Assembly: GCA_018398585.1 (NCBI GenBank)
Contig: JAGTTD010000018.1
Coordinates: 12,779,501-12,843,500, forward strand
Source of the DNA: Simmondsia chinensis
Lineage: Eukaryota > Streptophyta > Magnoliopsida > Caryophyllales > Simmondsiaceae
Length of the DNA stretch: 64,000 nt
Reading direction: 5' to 3'
The position numbers were made by a program, and so were the translations under genes. The notes under the pieces are model-generated. The model was not told the origin of the DNA. It was given only the letters and a program-made list of their open reading frames with translations, and searched no databases. This document shows, piece after piece, positions 1-11,889 of this stretch; the stretch's first letter is position 1; every line of letters starts with the position of its first letter.

Positions 1-1011
1 TTAATTTCAGCAAGCTCAAGTATAAGCTTGATTCGAGGTCAATTATTAAAGTTCAGCTAGATCAAATGCAATTTTCAGCTGAATCAAATGAGCTTCGTAC
101 CAGATCTTAAGGTTCAGCTACAAAACCACAAACAACCGCAAGTTTTGAACTAAAAACTTGACCAAAAGCAATCTAAACAATAGAACCTGGTATCTAGATA
201 GCATGATCTGAAAATCTGAACAAATTAGAACAATTTCTTGATCAATCAAAACCTGTTCATGAGTTTGATAGCAACTGCAGCAGATGATGTACAACTCCGA
301 CTGAGATGACGTATTGAAGCGTGATTAATATGACTTTAGCTAGAACAGATTCAGATTGCAGCTATAAAAAAAAGATCACTGAATTAAGAAACATCGATAG
401 TAAGATCAGCAAGTTCAAGCCACAAAAATTCAAACACTTTGAAAATTCGATGCAATCAATGCAAAAGAGCTAATTATCAATTAAGCTTGATCTAGTGCTA
501 TTTCAATCAAATTGAATGCAATTCAACTCAATTGGAAGCAAAATAGCAAGCTATGATACCAATTATTATGATTCAAGATTAATCTTGAATCATAAGATAG
601 AATAGATGCAGAATTAGAGTTAAGAAGAGAAGAGAATTAGAGATTTAAGGTGAAAATTAGAGAATAGAGAAGAGAAGTAGAGAGAATTAGTGTTGAGAGG
701 AAGAAATAGAATCAATTATAATTCATTAATGAGATATTACAAGAGAAAACACCTAATACTTATACAATACTCAAACTAATGGTGGTTAACTAGATACATT
801 GCACTTAGACACCTAAAGCTAACCAACACAACTCCTAGCCGCCAATCTTGACTAGCCTTGACTCCTCTTACTAACGACCACCGTACATATCAACTAGAGA
901 AGACTAAAAATAGCTAGAGAAGTTGCTAATTATCCTAGATTATTACAACTCAAAGACTTATTACAACTCAAGAACTTATTAGTACTGAATCCATAAGCCC
1001 CTACTTTGTAG
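1..1011 (-). mobile_element. LARD-like LTR element, partial (internal end + 5' LTR)
   Basis: Bases 1-549 are AT-rich and non-coding, full of 'caagctcaa' and 'attcagct' type words like those just inside the 58323-61803 element. At 550-561 'gctatgatacca' is the reverse complement of a tRNA-iMet primer-binding site with one mismatch. Two bases later, at 564, an LTR-like sequence starts that resembles the LTR start at 61429. This indicates a minus-strand 5' LTR beginning at 564. Its outer end is unclear, probably between 940 and 1011, where Copia coding sequence begins. No protein-coding capacity is visible. Confidence 0.55.
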
Positions 1012-2278
1012 AATTATGATAGGGGCTAGCTAAGATCACCACATTAGGTGAAGCATCATGTAATCTGTCCATTATCGATGACTATTCTAGGAAAGTATGA
1101 ATTTTTCTAATGAAGCATAAACTATTTTCCAACTTTTGTTGGATGGAAAAACCAGATTGAAAATTTAACTGGCAGAAAAATTAAGATACTAAGAACTGAT
1201 AATGAATTAGAATACATAAATTCTGGATTTGATGACTTATGTGCTAAAAACGGTATAAAATGTCATAACGTTGTTAGGGAATGCCACAACAAAATGGGGT
1301 TGCAGAAAGAATGAACATGACCTTATTAGATCTGGTTTAGTGTGTGTTGTTTGCTTCTGGCTTGGGCAAAAACTTTTGGGGGAAGGTTGTAAAGACAACA
1401 TGATACTTAGTTAACAGGACACCCTCAACTGGAATATATTTAAGACACCTAAAGAGATGTGGTCAGGAAAACCTGCAAACTACTCGAACCTGAGAGTGTT
1501 TGGTTGTGTTGCGTATGCCCATCAGTTCAAGAGCAAGTTAGAACCTAGAGTTATCAAAAGAGTCTTTCTAGGTTACCCTGACATTGTTAAGGGCTATAGA
1601 ATTGGTGTCAAAGATGGTAATAGGGCCAAAATTATTATAAGTAGAGATGTCACTTTTAATGAATCAGACATGCCCTACTTAACTCATAATAATAATCAGA
1701 TATCGAAGAATAGAATGTATGAACCTGATAGATATGAATTTGAAATAAATCCACCAAACCCATCTATCAAACTAGAATAGAGCCTACACCTGAACCTAAA
1801 CCAAAACCTGGATCTGAATTAGAACATGATAATAGTTCAGAAACTGAACAGGTAGAACAAAATCAGGATACAGAAAGTGCTGATAGGAGCATTGACAATG
1901 AGGGTATATCAGAAAATGAGCTAGATAACTATCAACTAGCAATTGATAGGATAAGAAGCAATATAAGACCCCCAAATACTCTAGGATATGCTGATTGTAT
2001 AGCATATGCCGTAAACCCTACCCTAGAATATGTAGAATCAGAACCCTTAACCTACAAACGGGCTATAAACAGCCAGCATTCAATAGAATGTTTGAATGTA
2101 ATGAGGGCTAAAATGGAATCCTTAAGAAAGAATCAAACTTAGACACTAGTGCCTAAGCCCATAGGCAAGAAACTAGTAGGGTCCAAATGGTTCTTTAAGA
2201 TTAAGGGGCCTAGTATACCATCAGAGAAACTTAGGTTCTAGGCGAGGCTGGTAGCTAAGGGTTTTACATAGAGAGAGG

Positions 2279-3302
2279 CAGTGGTGGATCTAGGATTTTA
2301 ACTTAGGGTGGACTTAGTTACGAGACATCTTCAATGTAAAAATGGATAATATATATATATACTCAGTGAAAGTTGGTTAAATGAAACTGAGAAATAACAG
2401 ATGAATTCAAAGAATAAGAAATAATAATTTTAAAAATTTTAAGGAATTCATTAGGCATTCTTTTATTACTTAGAGAACTCAACATTTCAATATATACAAT
2501 TAGTTACCTCAAGATTAAATATTCTAGCCAAGATACCATTATTGAAATTTCAACGAATTTTTAAAAGAAAACATTGGCAAGGCATGATCCACAAAATATA
2601 TAGATATTTTTTGCAAAACTATTTCGCAAAAATATTGGCATGCATGATTTTTTTTAGCCATACATAAATATCTTTTGCCAAAAACCAAAGAATTTTTATC
2701 TAGATCATATTACTCTTTTTGTCGAAAATGGGGATGGGATGCATAAATATTGCTATAATCGTGTAATATGTCAACATTTTTTGTAAAGTTTTCACATGAT
2801 TTCAAAAAGAAAATTCAGATTTCAACAAAAAGTCGGATCAAGTCAAGCGATCTATGTTTGTGTCATCCTGAAATCCCGGTCAATTTTAGGTTTAGTTTAG
2901 ATCTATGTATTGACTCATCTTGGGTTTTAGGTTAATAAAGTTGGGTCACATTTTGGATCAAGGTTAGCAGTGTTAATAGGAAAATGCAACATATACTTTC
3001 ATACTAAAGAATTGAAATGAACAACTTTTAGTTAAAATTCAATTGTGCGAAATTGAAAATTGGAATTATAATTCTAATTTGAATAGGTTAAGCAAACAAC
3101 AAAATACATAAATAAATATTCAAATACCTACATGATAAATTCTTAAATTTTTTTTAACTAACTACATCTACACATAATAAAATTTTAAATATTTAAGGGC
3201 AGGCTCCGCCCGCTCAAACCTTAAATTGAGCTCTGCAATATATAAATATATCATACTATTTTAGAGTTCCAGGATGGGCTTAATAACTTAAATCCGCCAC
3301 TG
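2279..3302. mobile_element. Non-autonomous hAT element
   Basis: The ends are inverted repeats: the left starts CAGTGGTGGATCTAGG, and the right end read in reverse starts CAGTGGCGGATTTAAG. The element is flanked by an exact 8-bp duplication, gagagagg, at 2271-2278 and 3303-3310. Eight-base duplications with CAGTGG termini are typical of hAT. The 1,024-bp interior has no ORF, so it would have needed a transposase in trans. The related element at 47686-50918 has similar ends and carries a decayed transposase. It sits inside the Copia RT. Confidence 0.92.
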
Positions 3303-4388
3303 GAGAGAGGGCATGTACTACAACGAAATTTTTTCATATGTTGTGAAGCACACAACCATTAGGCTACTTATGGCCTTGACTACACAATATAAACTGAATT
3401 TAGAACAAATGGATGTAAGAACTACATTCTTGCGTAGGGAGTTAGAAGAGGAAGTCCACATGGCCTAACCTGAGGGCTTCATGGAATCTAAGAAAGAAGA
3501 CCTAGTATGTAGGTTGAAAAAAATCCCCATATGGTCTAAAGTAGTTGTAACGCCCCCAACCTTAATACCGAATAGGCTTAAGCTAAAAGGGCACTACATG
3601 GCCGCACTATAATGAAATCCCTCATCATGGTATGAAGCCCAAAATCTTTTGATCAAAATTTCTCAAAATTCATACACCGTTCTTATAGTATATATACAAC
3701 ATAGTCCCCAGATACATCAAAGCAATGCGAAAGCTTGAAATACAACATCCTAGACGGTCACTGATATGCTACAACAAAATTCGGATGTTATTCAACTGTA
3801 CGAAATAACTAATTCTGGAGTAAGTTGTTCCATCTTTACTTCTTTCAGGAACTTGCCATGGGTTACTTATCTGGGCAAAAGAGAAATAAACGAATTGGGT
3901 GAACAAACAACACGCTCAATAAGTATAGCACACTTCCTACCCGGATCAGGCATATTATTAAAAACGGATAAACACCCAATCAAAACCAGTAAAAACAATT
4001 ATCTTTGAAAAATCATGTTAAGATATCACAAACCATTGTTTCATAACTTAGTTCATTTCACAAGAGCTTTTTGGTAAACTTACAGACGCATCGAAAACTA
4101 CGGCCGGTATTATTCCCACGACAGGGTCATAATCGACGTTCGTATTTTGTATTCGAACCGGTTCCAAGTCGACAGATCCGCTAGGATCAAAACGTAGTAT
4201 CTATTAGTTCAGAAGAACTAATAGACAATCGGAGACTACGTGCCGGTATTATTCCCGCGACAGGGTCGTAATCGACTTTCGTATTTCGTATTTCGTATTC
4301 CATAGTCAATAGACCCCGAAGGGTCAACGTAGTTATATGTAAGCTCTATAAAACCTTTTCAAATTCAAATCACAAGTTCACAATAATT

Positions 4389-4519
4389 TCCTTCGAAATT
4401 CACGTATTCGTAAAAACTCCTTTGAAATTCACATATTAGTAAAAACTCCTTCAAAATTCACATATTCGTACAAATTCCTTCGAAATTCACATATTCGTAC
4501 AAATTCCTTCGAAATTCAC
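4389..4519. repeat. About 29-bp tandem repeat, about 4.5 copies, inside solo LTR
   Basis: Units of the form 'gaaattcacatattcgta' plus a 'caaattcctt'-type spacer repeat with a period near 29 bases and few differences. The array lies in the upstream half of the LTR, where U3 enhancer repeats are often found. Enhancer function is inferred only. Confidence 0.75.
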
Positions 4520-5003
4520 ATGTTAAATCAACGTATAAACCAATATAATTCAACTCATAAGAGTATAAATCGCATAATCACATAAACACATATGCCCAAT
4601 CCTATTTTATCAAACTAATATATCGTTCAACATATAAATCTCACAAATCAAGTCATCTAAAGCAATTTTCATACTTTACAAACAAGTAGGGGAAGTGGTA
4701 TACTTACATTTATTAGCTTTTAATCCAAAAACCCAGTTCCTATAGTTGATTAGCTTTGAAATTGATGAGATGGCGTTGCTGGAAAGGTGGCCGGAGCTGT
4801 TTCGGCGAGGTGGTGGCACCGGAGGGACCGTCGGAGTTGTGCCAGCGAGGTGGCGGCACCGGAGAGACGACCAGAGTTGTACCGGCGAGGTGGCGGTACT
4901 GACGAGGTAACGAGGAAGAGTCGCGAGTTGTAGAGAGAGAAAACCGAGAGGAGAGAGAGAGTTGTGGGGTGGTTGTGTGGTTTGAGGGGATGAGGGTTAG
5001 GGG

Positions 5004-5013
5004 TATTTATAGA
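5004..5013 (+). promoter_or_regulatory. Candidate TATA box of the solo LTR
   Basis: 'tatttataga' lies within a locally GC/GA-rich stretch in the 3' half of the LTR, where the U3/R boundary would be expected. It could start transcription toward 5640 on the plus strand. Confidence 0.45.
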
Positions 5014-6787
5014 CCCCTAAAGGTCAGACGGTACCGAGGTGGTAGGAGGCTGTGTCGGGATACTGTGGTGGTCGGAGTCATACCACGTGGGTCAGGCGGG
5101 GTACCGTGGTGGTAAGAGTTGTACCGCGTGGGTCAGGCGGTACCATGGTTGCGAGAGAGAGAGAAAGACGGTGAGGGAGTGAGGGAGACGGTAAGGAGGA
5201 GAGAGAGTGTGGGGTGGGGGAATTGTGTAAGGGAGAGAGAAAGAGGAAAGTGTGTGGGGGTGGGGATTGTACTTTATTTATTTTTCTTTTTCCTTTCTTT
5301 TTTTCCTTTTTCTTTTTCATTTATTGTTATTATTATTACTACTACTGCTACTACTACTACTACTACCACCACTACTATTACTATTACATTTATACTTACT
5401 TCAATTATTTTTGTATTATTCGAGAACACCTTAATAATAATTAGTCTCTTAACTTAATTATATTTCAATACCTAATCTAACTTAATTAAATTGGATATTT
5501 AATCCTTTTAATCCATTAATTTATTTATTTTAATCAGAATAGTTGTGGGTTTTAGTATTATTATAATACCTAACCCAGTTCAATTATCCCGGATTTCACA
5601 TATTTTATTACCTAGTCCAATTTGAATAAACTAGGTATTACAGTAGTCCCCTAGACAATGGTATGGGCGGTTTGATAAGTCTATGATAAGAATAGGTTTT
5701 ACAAGGTTCATTCATGATGTGTGTTTCTATGTAAAGAATCTGGAAACAAAATTCGTGATTTACTTGCTAATTTATGTGGATGATATGTTAATTGCCAGCA
5801 AGTGTATGTCTAAAATTCTTAAGCTGAAACATCTGTTAAAATAAAACTTTGAAATGAAAGATTTTGCCAGGCAAAGAAAATTTAAGGTATAGAGATAAGC
5901 AGAAACAATGATTTGAATACAATTCACTTATCTCAAACTGGCTATTTGAAAAAGGTCATAAAATGCTTTAACATGAATGAAGCAAAACAGGTCAAAGTTC
6001 CCATTATGCCACATCACAAGTTTTCAACAGAACAGAGCCTTAAGAATGAGCATGAACTGGCTGATATAACTAGTATACTATATGCAAATGCCATAGGGTC
6101 AATCATGTATGCAATGACATGTACTAGACTAGACTTAGCATACCCTATTAGTGTCCTCTCTAGGTTCATGGGGAACCCCGGTAAAGAACATTGGAATGGG
6201 ATAAATTGGTTGCTAAGGCATATTAAGGGTATTGTCAACCTATGACTTACTTTCAGAAGAAGTAAAACAGACCTGAAACTTCTAGGTTACACCGATAGTG
6301 ACTTCGTTGGAGACTTAGATAAATGTAAGTGCACCAGCTCATACATCTTTACTTGGAATGGTAGGGCTGTCAATGACTGAAATTGAGCTCTTCGCGCTGA
6401 CAGATGCCATTAAAGCGGGTATTTGGCTTAGTGGGCTATTAATCGAACTTAAATTGGGCCTAAGGATGCCAAAGGCTTACACTGATAGTCACTCGAACTT
6501 AGCCCTTAGTAAAAATCCCGTATTTCCTGACAGGACCAAACATTTGGCCGCTAGGAGACATTTTGTGAAGGAACAGCTTGACCTAGAGGCAATAGAGTTG
6601 CTGAAAATTTCAATTAAGGAAGATCTAGCCAACATGGGAACTAAGGCTGTGCCATTAATTAAGTTGATCAAATGTATCAACTTAGTTCAGTTGTTTTGGG
6701 ATTCTGGCGGATGCTAGGATCAAAGGATTGTTCCCTTTATTGTTAGAGAGAGTCCAGTAGTTAGCCTATAATAACTATGTGGAGAAT

Positions 6788-7896
6788 TGTTGAAATGTGG
6801 TTCCTATATAGTCTACACCATGTCCAAAAAATAGGCTAAATAGGCTAGAATATAACCTAATCTATTAGTTACAAAGTTTAAGAGTCAAACATGTTGTTTT
6901 ATTAAAAAAAAATAATACTAAACATGGCGTTTTTGCAAAGAGGAAATAAACTTGATTTTCGAAATGGCATTTTGGTAAATAAAGTGCGAATTTTGATCCT
7001 TAACTTGGAATACCCAAAATACCCCTACCCGGTTCCCTATCCGTATTGCCCGTTTCCGTAAAATGCCCTCCCTGGTTCCCTTTATTGCTACCAACTGTAA
7101 AGCACCTTTATAAAGCTTCTTGGGGAAGTTTGTTTACTGTTTCAAATTAAATGGTGAGGATTGTGACACGTGTCACACATCCAACAGTTATAACTGTGTT
7201 CTTTGGGCTTATCGGGTCCCTTTATTTGAACAATCCAATGGCTCAGATTAAGCCACGCGTCAACCGATGGAGCCTGTCCTTTGTGTTTGTTTGCATTATT
7301 CTCAGCCGTTGATCTTCATTAATATGGATGGCTAAGATTTGTTCGCAACAGATTGCTTCCCCTAGGTATATAAGGGCATCTTTCACAGTTACTTGTACAA
7401 CTTGAGTCATTTTCTCCTCCCTCCTCCGGTTTTTGGTCTGAGGCGTCTTTAGGGTTTCCAAGCTTTCATCAATGGCGATTGCTCCAATTGTGAGTGTGCT
7501 ATGATCTATGAGGGCAATCAAGATCATCATGATTACTGGCCATGTTGATTTGCAATACCTAGCTGGAGAAAGTATAACGTCCTTTCCTTCTTCTCTTTAG
7601 CTTCATATTTCGGTTTCTGTTGTTGTAAAGGAAAAAAGGTCCGGAACTAATAGCTTAGGTTATGAAGAAAGCGCCTTGCAATATGTAATCAGTTCTATTT
7701 TGGTCTGTAATAAAAAAAGTAAACCTATCTAGTGATAGAGGGGACCGTGGAGTAGGCCATTTACGGATGAACCACGTAAATCCTTATGTTCTTGTGGGTT
7801 TTTCGTTTGATTGTTCCTTCTATCGTCATTTATGGACTCAATCTCAGATTTAGATAGAATTTCATTAACGGTTTTCAACGATCCTAAACTCTAACA
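6788..7896 (+). mobile_element. 3' LTR of the decayed Copia element
   Basis: It follows the RNase H remnant. A purine-rich tract at 6776-6787 (atgtggagaat) precedes TGTTGAAATG at 6788, and a plausible end ...CTCTAACA lies at 7896. It contains a TATA box at 7367-7374. The matching 5' LTR is outside the window or lost, so the right boundary is inferred from TG..CA ends and the start of other sequence at about 7930. Confidence 0.65.
7367..7374 (+). promoter_or_regulatory. TATA box in Copia LTR
   Basis: 'tatataag' followed by 'ggcatctttcacag' lies about 580 bp into the LTR, as expected for the U3/R junction of a Copia LTR. Confidence 0.5.
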
Positions 7897-7929
7897 AGTT
7901 TTAGCAAGACCTTAATAAGTTTTTTAACA

Positions 7930-8672
7930 AAAAATATACCCTATGCCAATGCCATAGGGTTTGTAATATATGTTATGACTTGTACTAGGCCAAACCTAGC
8001 TATCCTATGAGCAATTGTCTAGATTCATAAGTAACCTTAGAAAAGAACACTAGAATAGCATAAAATGGTTGTTAAGATACTTAAGAGATTAACCAATTTA
8101 GGACTAATGTTTGGTGAAAAGAATCAAACCTTAAACTTCTAGAATATGCAGACTCACATTATGGTGGTGACTTAGATAAGGGAAATCAACCAGCGCATGC
8201 CCATTCACCTAAAATGATAAAGCCATAGTTGGAAATCCAAACTTCAATCAATGATAGATTTGTCAAAAGGTTAAGCAAAATTTCTAGTATTAACAGATGC
8301 TATTAAAAAAGGTATATGGTTAAGAGGCCTCTTATCAGAAGCTAACTAGATTTAGGACCACCTATGTTATTTACAGGCTATCAGTTTAGTTTGGCCCTAA
8401 GTAGAAATCCAATCTACCATGACCGAACCAAACATTTAGCTATTAAAAGAAACTTTGTTAGTGAACAGTTAGATGAGAATCGGGTAGATTTGTAGAAACT
8501 TATACTGATGATAATCCTGCTAACATGGGAACAAAAATGGTGACTTCAGATAAATTGACAAAAATTATGAATTTAGTCCAAAGTGAATGGAATCTTAGTC
8601 GAACCATAGATTCAGTTACTCCCTTTTACTAGAGTCTAGCAATTATTACATATAGTAACCAAGGTTGAGATT
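7930..8672 (+). pseudogene. Second Copia RNase H remnant
   Basis: The translation repeats the C-terminal part of the first Copia copy: YANAIG, MTCTRPNLAYP, then SLALSRNPIYHDRTKHLAIK and QLDENRVDL, with stops and frameshifts between. It ends at a purine-rich tract (caaggttgagat), after which TGTTGTAAATTAG at 8673 looks like the start of its 3' LTR. It is a separate, equally dead insertion of a related family. Confidence 0.85.
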
Positions 8673-8817
8673 TGTTGTAAATTAGTTCCTATATATACTA
8701 ACTGTGACTTGGAATACTTAAAATGAGCTTAGGTATTTATTAAAAATAATGTGTCTTATGTTGAACAAATAATTAGACATGTCGTTTTGATAACCATAAG
8801 TAATTGATAAGGCGGTG
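8673..8817 (+). mobile_element. Start of a Copia 3' LTR, end not defined
   Basis: TGTTGTAAATTAGTTCC follows the purine tract of the preceding Copia remnant and resembles the start of the 6788 LTR (TGTTGAAATGTGGTTCC). I could not find its right boundary. The palindrome at 8818 may lie inside it. Confidence 0.45.
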
Positions 8818-8893
8818 GCACTATTGTCACAAAATGGAACTTGATGTGTATATATATATATACACATCAAGTTCCATTTTGTGACAATAGTGC
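8818..8893. repeat. Perfect 76-bp palindrome (38-bp arms)
   Basis: The left arm begins gcactattgtcacaaaatg and is mirrored exactly by ...cattttgtgacaatagtgc, with an alternating TA centre. No mismatch was seen. A transcript would fold into a long hairpin. I found no flanking target duplication, so whether it is a tiny foldback element or a local inversion product is unknown. Confidence 0.9.
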
Positions 8894-9179
8894 ACTTGAG
8901 ACATTGTCCATCTTGCCCCTGAGCAGAACCCATAATTACTGCTCATGCCCCTAACTTTGACCAGTTTCATATAATTAGTCAGTGTCATTTGGGTTTTCTG
9001 TGTGTCACGCTCTTGATTTTAGCGGGTTGGAAAGGGACACATTTTGCCATCTCAACATGCCTGATTGTGTTTGTTAGGGAGAAATTCATCATTAATGTGA
9101 TGAAGAGCCAATGGTCGAGAAGGCATTTTGGGTTGAGCCACTAATTAAGGGGGCGTTTATAAATAGGGAATTTTCTTTT

Positions 9180-9221
<42 letters not shown>

Positions 9222-11880
9222 AGGAGAACAATTTACAATTTCACTGTTTATCTTCTCTTTCCTTTGCCTAATTCGATGTTAGCAACTCCCATTCCTGAGC
9301 ATGACAATCACGATTATAATGTGATGATCTTGTTCATCCTGGTTTATATTGTGAGGTTTCTATCTTAGAAGCTTGAAATCGTGTACATTTTCATTATGCA
9401 TTTCATTAATTAAGTGTAATTGTAACATAAAATAAATATAGTGAAGAGTCTTTTGTAGTCTTAAGAAGTTGTGGACTAGGACCATATTTTTGGGGTCTAA
9501 ACCGCGTCATATCTTATATTCTTCGATTGTTCTTGTGTTGTTTTATGTTTTTCGTTTATGGTTGTAATTCTTTGCTCAACTTGTATTCTCTGATTCAAAA
9601 ATTAACAATATCACTTCCACAATAACAAACACTTTGTCTCACATGAAAAGTTCAAAAACTTTCCATCTACTTATATACTCGAATCTAACATAAGTGACTA
9701 ATTTATGTAAGAGATCTTAGCATTAAGGCGCTTTATAGGCATACTTGACACTTGGACATGCAGAATTATGGCAGTGCCAAGTTAGTCTGTCCAATTAGAT
9801 ATGCTAACTTCCCAAACTTCCAACCATAATAACTTCCAACCGCCATGACTACTAGAGTGTCTGTTCAAACAAAATTAGTGCCCATAAATATGATCCTATT
9901 GTTAAGCATGAGATTAACGTTCAGAATTCCTACCTACCCCAATACGCTTAGTGGTCTGCGATAACATAGACATTAGCTTCATTGTATCCGTGAGACTATT
10001 TTGTAAAGGATGAAATAAGTCTTAAACATAGTAGTTCGCTATTGGCTTTAAATATATTTCATACCTTAATCTAACATAGAGAATCCAAAATCTTAGTGAC
10101 AAAAGCACTTGTGTTTTTCCAAGGTCTAAAACTTTAAATATAAGATAACTTGAAACTAATTCTTCATAATATCATACAATTACCATAACATATCATAAAC
10201 ATCACAAATCCCTAAACTGAGGTTGAGTTTGTTTTCATAGAAAATTTTAGGAGCTGTTTAGAAAAAGAAAAGTTTTCAGAAAAAATGAAAAATTGGAAAA
10301 GGTGTTCAAAAGCCCAGTTTTCTAGCTGTCTCTACTCTTATTGTCAAATTCGAAAGACAATTTAAAACTATTTTCTAGAATTTTTCATCTCCATGTGTTC
10401 TATAATTTTTCTCTCATTTTCTCTTATTCTCAGCTTTATTCTCTTTCTCTCTCTTCACTCCACCCTTCCATTTTTCTTTCTTCACTCTATCTAAATATTT
10501 CCTAGTTCTTTGTACCCTACTAGGGATGAATGACATCACATAAATGACTTTCAAGATCAATGAGGACCATGTGAGTTAAAATGATGAACAATTAAGCGTA
10601 TTGGTATGTAACCATATTTCTATTATATTTCAACTCTACATTACTCTTTTTCTTTGCATTTGATTCACCAAATGAGTAGAAGATCTCCATTTCAAATTGT
10701 GTCCCAAAGTAGCATTTGTATCCAAATTTTCACATATCAAATATACTCAATCCGGTTATTTTTGCATTGGTTATCCAAATTTTGTAGATAGGGTTCAAAT
10801 AACATTTTATTGGGTTCTCGGATTTTTATATATTATTTATGCTATAATTTTCAATTTTCATAAAATTGAAAATGGAGATTACTTGATCACATTTTCTAGT
10901 TTTTTTATGTTGGAAAATTGTCAAAGATTTTCTAAACATATTTTTCAAATAGAAAATAGAAAAGGAAAATTGAGACTAAAATATGAAAATTATTTTATAT
11001 TTCTAAATAAGGCCTTGTTTATCTCACTCCTATCATTGTTTTTGTATGATTTCATAAAAATGACTGCTAATGTGGAAAATGTTTTCCTTCATTAAAAAGA
11101 AGCCGACTTTCTGTGAACAAAAGGAGAAAAACACTAACTGTCATAATCTCACTTATATGTCTCACTTCTATATCAATTTGGTTAAGAGTGAACCTCATAC
11201 AAGTTTATATAATAAAATTAATTTTATTCAACTAGAACCGCAAAAATTTTTTACAGAATATATTTGTTTGAAATATTTTGAGAAAATAAGTATTACGTTG
11301 AATTAAAGCGAAGCATAAGAATTTCATTATTGCCTATGTCCAATAAAAGGAAAAAAAAAACAATTTCATTATTGCAGATATAGTCATCATTATTTTACAA
11401 GTTACACTATTGAGATAGAAGTTACAAATAAAATCTCTTTCTTTACGTCCTAGTGTTAGAGTCTGTGTTATCTTTTTATTTACACGTAGAGAAGAAAATT
11501 TTATAGAAAATCATTTTGCAAAGTTTAGTGTTTCTAAGTCTGATCCTAGTCTAGTTTTAATCATGGTGTGCTCAATCTTCTTTCGAGTCATTCTTACATC
11601 TTTTGTTTTGCCTTCTGCTTCATGTTTTCTCTTCTTATTTACTGTTTGCATTTTTAAAGAGTTACTAATTATAAAAAGAGCCTCTCTTGCATCTTATGAG
11701 GAGTCACTCTCTCATTCATTATATAAAAAAACCCTTTGCAATTTATATCTTTTTTTTTGGACAATTGGCAACAAAGTTACAGTATAAAACATTCCTCTCG
11801 TACAAGTGAGGCCCTAATGAACCCGTATAAAAGTAAGAATAAGAAACAAAAAGCAATAGACAGCCAATAAAACAGGAATA
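8894..11880. other. Intergenic, no recognisable gene
   Basis: This stretch is AT-rich. The open frames at 10697-11306 are low-complexity, rich in F, I, K and N, and match nothing I recognise. The only notable items are the 39-base G run at 9182-9220 and A/T-rich low-complexity sequence around 10250-11000. Confidence 0.6.
9182..9220 (+). repeat. Poly-G run, 39 bases
   Basis: This is an uninterrupted homopolymer of 39 G in AT-rich surroundings, preceded by t-rich and followed by purine-rich sequence. It could form a G-quadruplex in DNA. Length is likely unreliable in sequencing. Confidence 0.95.
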
Positions 11881-11889
11881 CAAGGCAAA

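Larger units (their letters stand above)
3546..5642 (+). mobile_element. Solo LTR, about 2.1 kb (Gypsy-like ends)
   Basis: It begins TGTAACGCCCCCAACC and ends CTAGGTATTACA. It is flanked by the 5-bp duplication gtagt at 3541-3545 and 5643-5647, splitting the Copia RT. TG...CA ends, a 5-bp TSD, no internal genes and a TATA box near 5004 fit a solo LTR left by LTR-LTR recombination. TGTAACGCCC-type ends and a length of 2 kb suggest a Ty3/Gypsy chromovirus LTR (inference). It holds several tandem arrays: about 29-bp units at 4389-4519, a 139-bp pair around 4100-4310, and about 48-bp GC-rich units at 4795-4905. A microsatellite-like tact/tac region lies near 5330-5380. Confidence 0.88.
1012..6787 (+). 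pseudogene. Ty1/Copia pol polyprotein remnant (integrase, RT, RNase H)
   Basis: This is a decayed Copia pol on the plus strand. Integrase core motifs are readable from about 1040 (SIIDDYS, then LRTDN), followed by the typical post-integrase 'LRVFGC' and 'VFLGY' block in the open stretch 1457-1780. RT sequence follows from about 2040, including KPIGKK and VGSKWF. The RT is interrupted by a hAT element at 2279-3302 and a solo LTR at 3546-5642. It resumes at 5648 (SPRQWY), with the catalytic YVDD near 5775 and RNase H at 5913-6700 (DRTKHLAARR, DLANMGTK). Many in-frame stops and frameshifts make it non-functional. Removing the two insertions with their TSDs restores colinearity, so both insertions came after this element. 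The 5' end is cut by the element at 1-1011. Confidence 0.9.

Noticed and set aside
5330..5380. CRISPR-like or regularly spaced repeat
   Set aside because: Simple TAC/TTA microsatellite in a plant LTR; there are no spacers.
5078..5457. Overlapping ORFs on both strands in the solo LTR
   Set aside because: They translate low-complexity GA/CT and TAC repeats (runs of F, Y, T, L) and lie inside an LTR.
10697..11306. 132- and 78-aa ORFs
   Set aside because: AT-rich low-complexity translations without motifs, start context or homologues I recognise.
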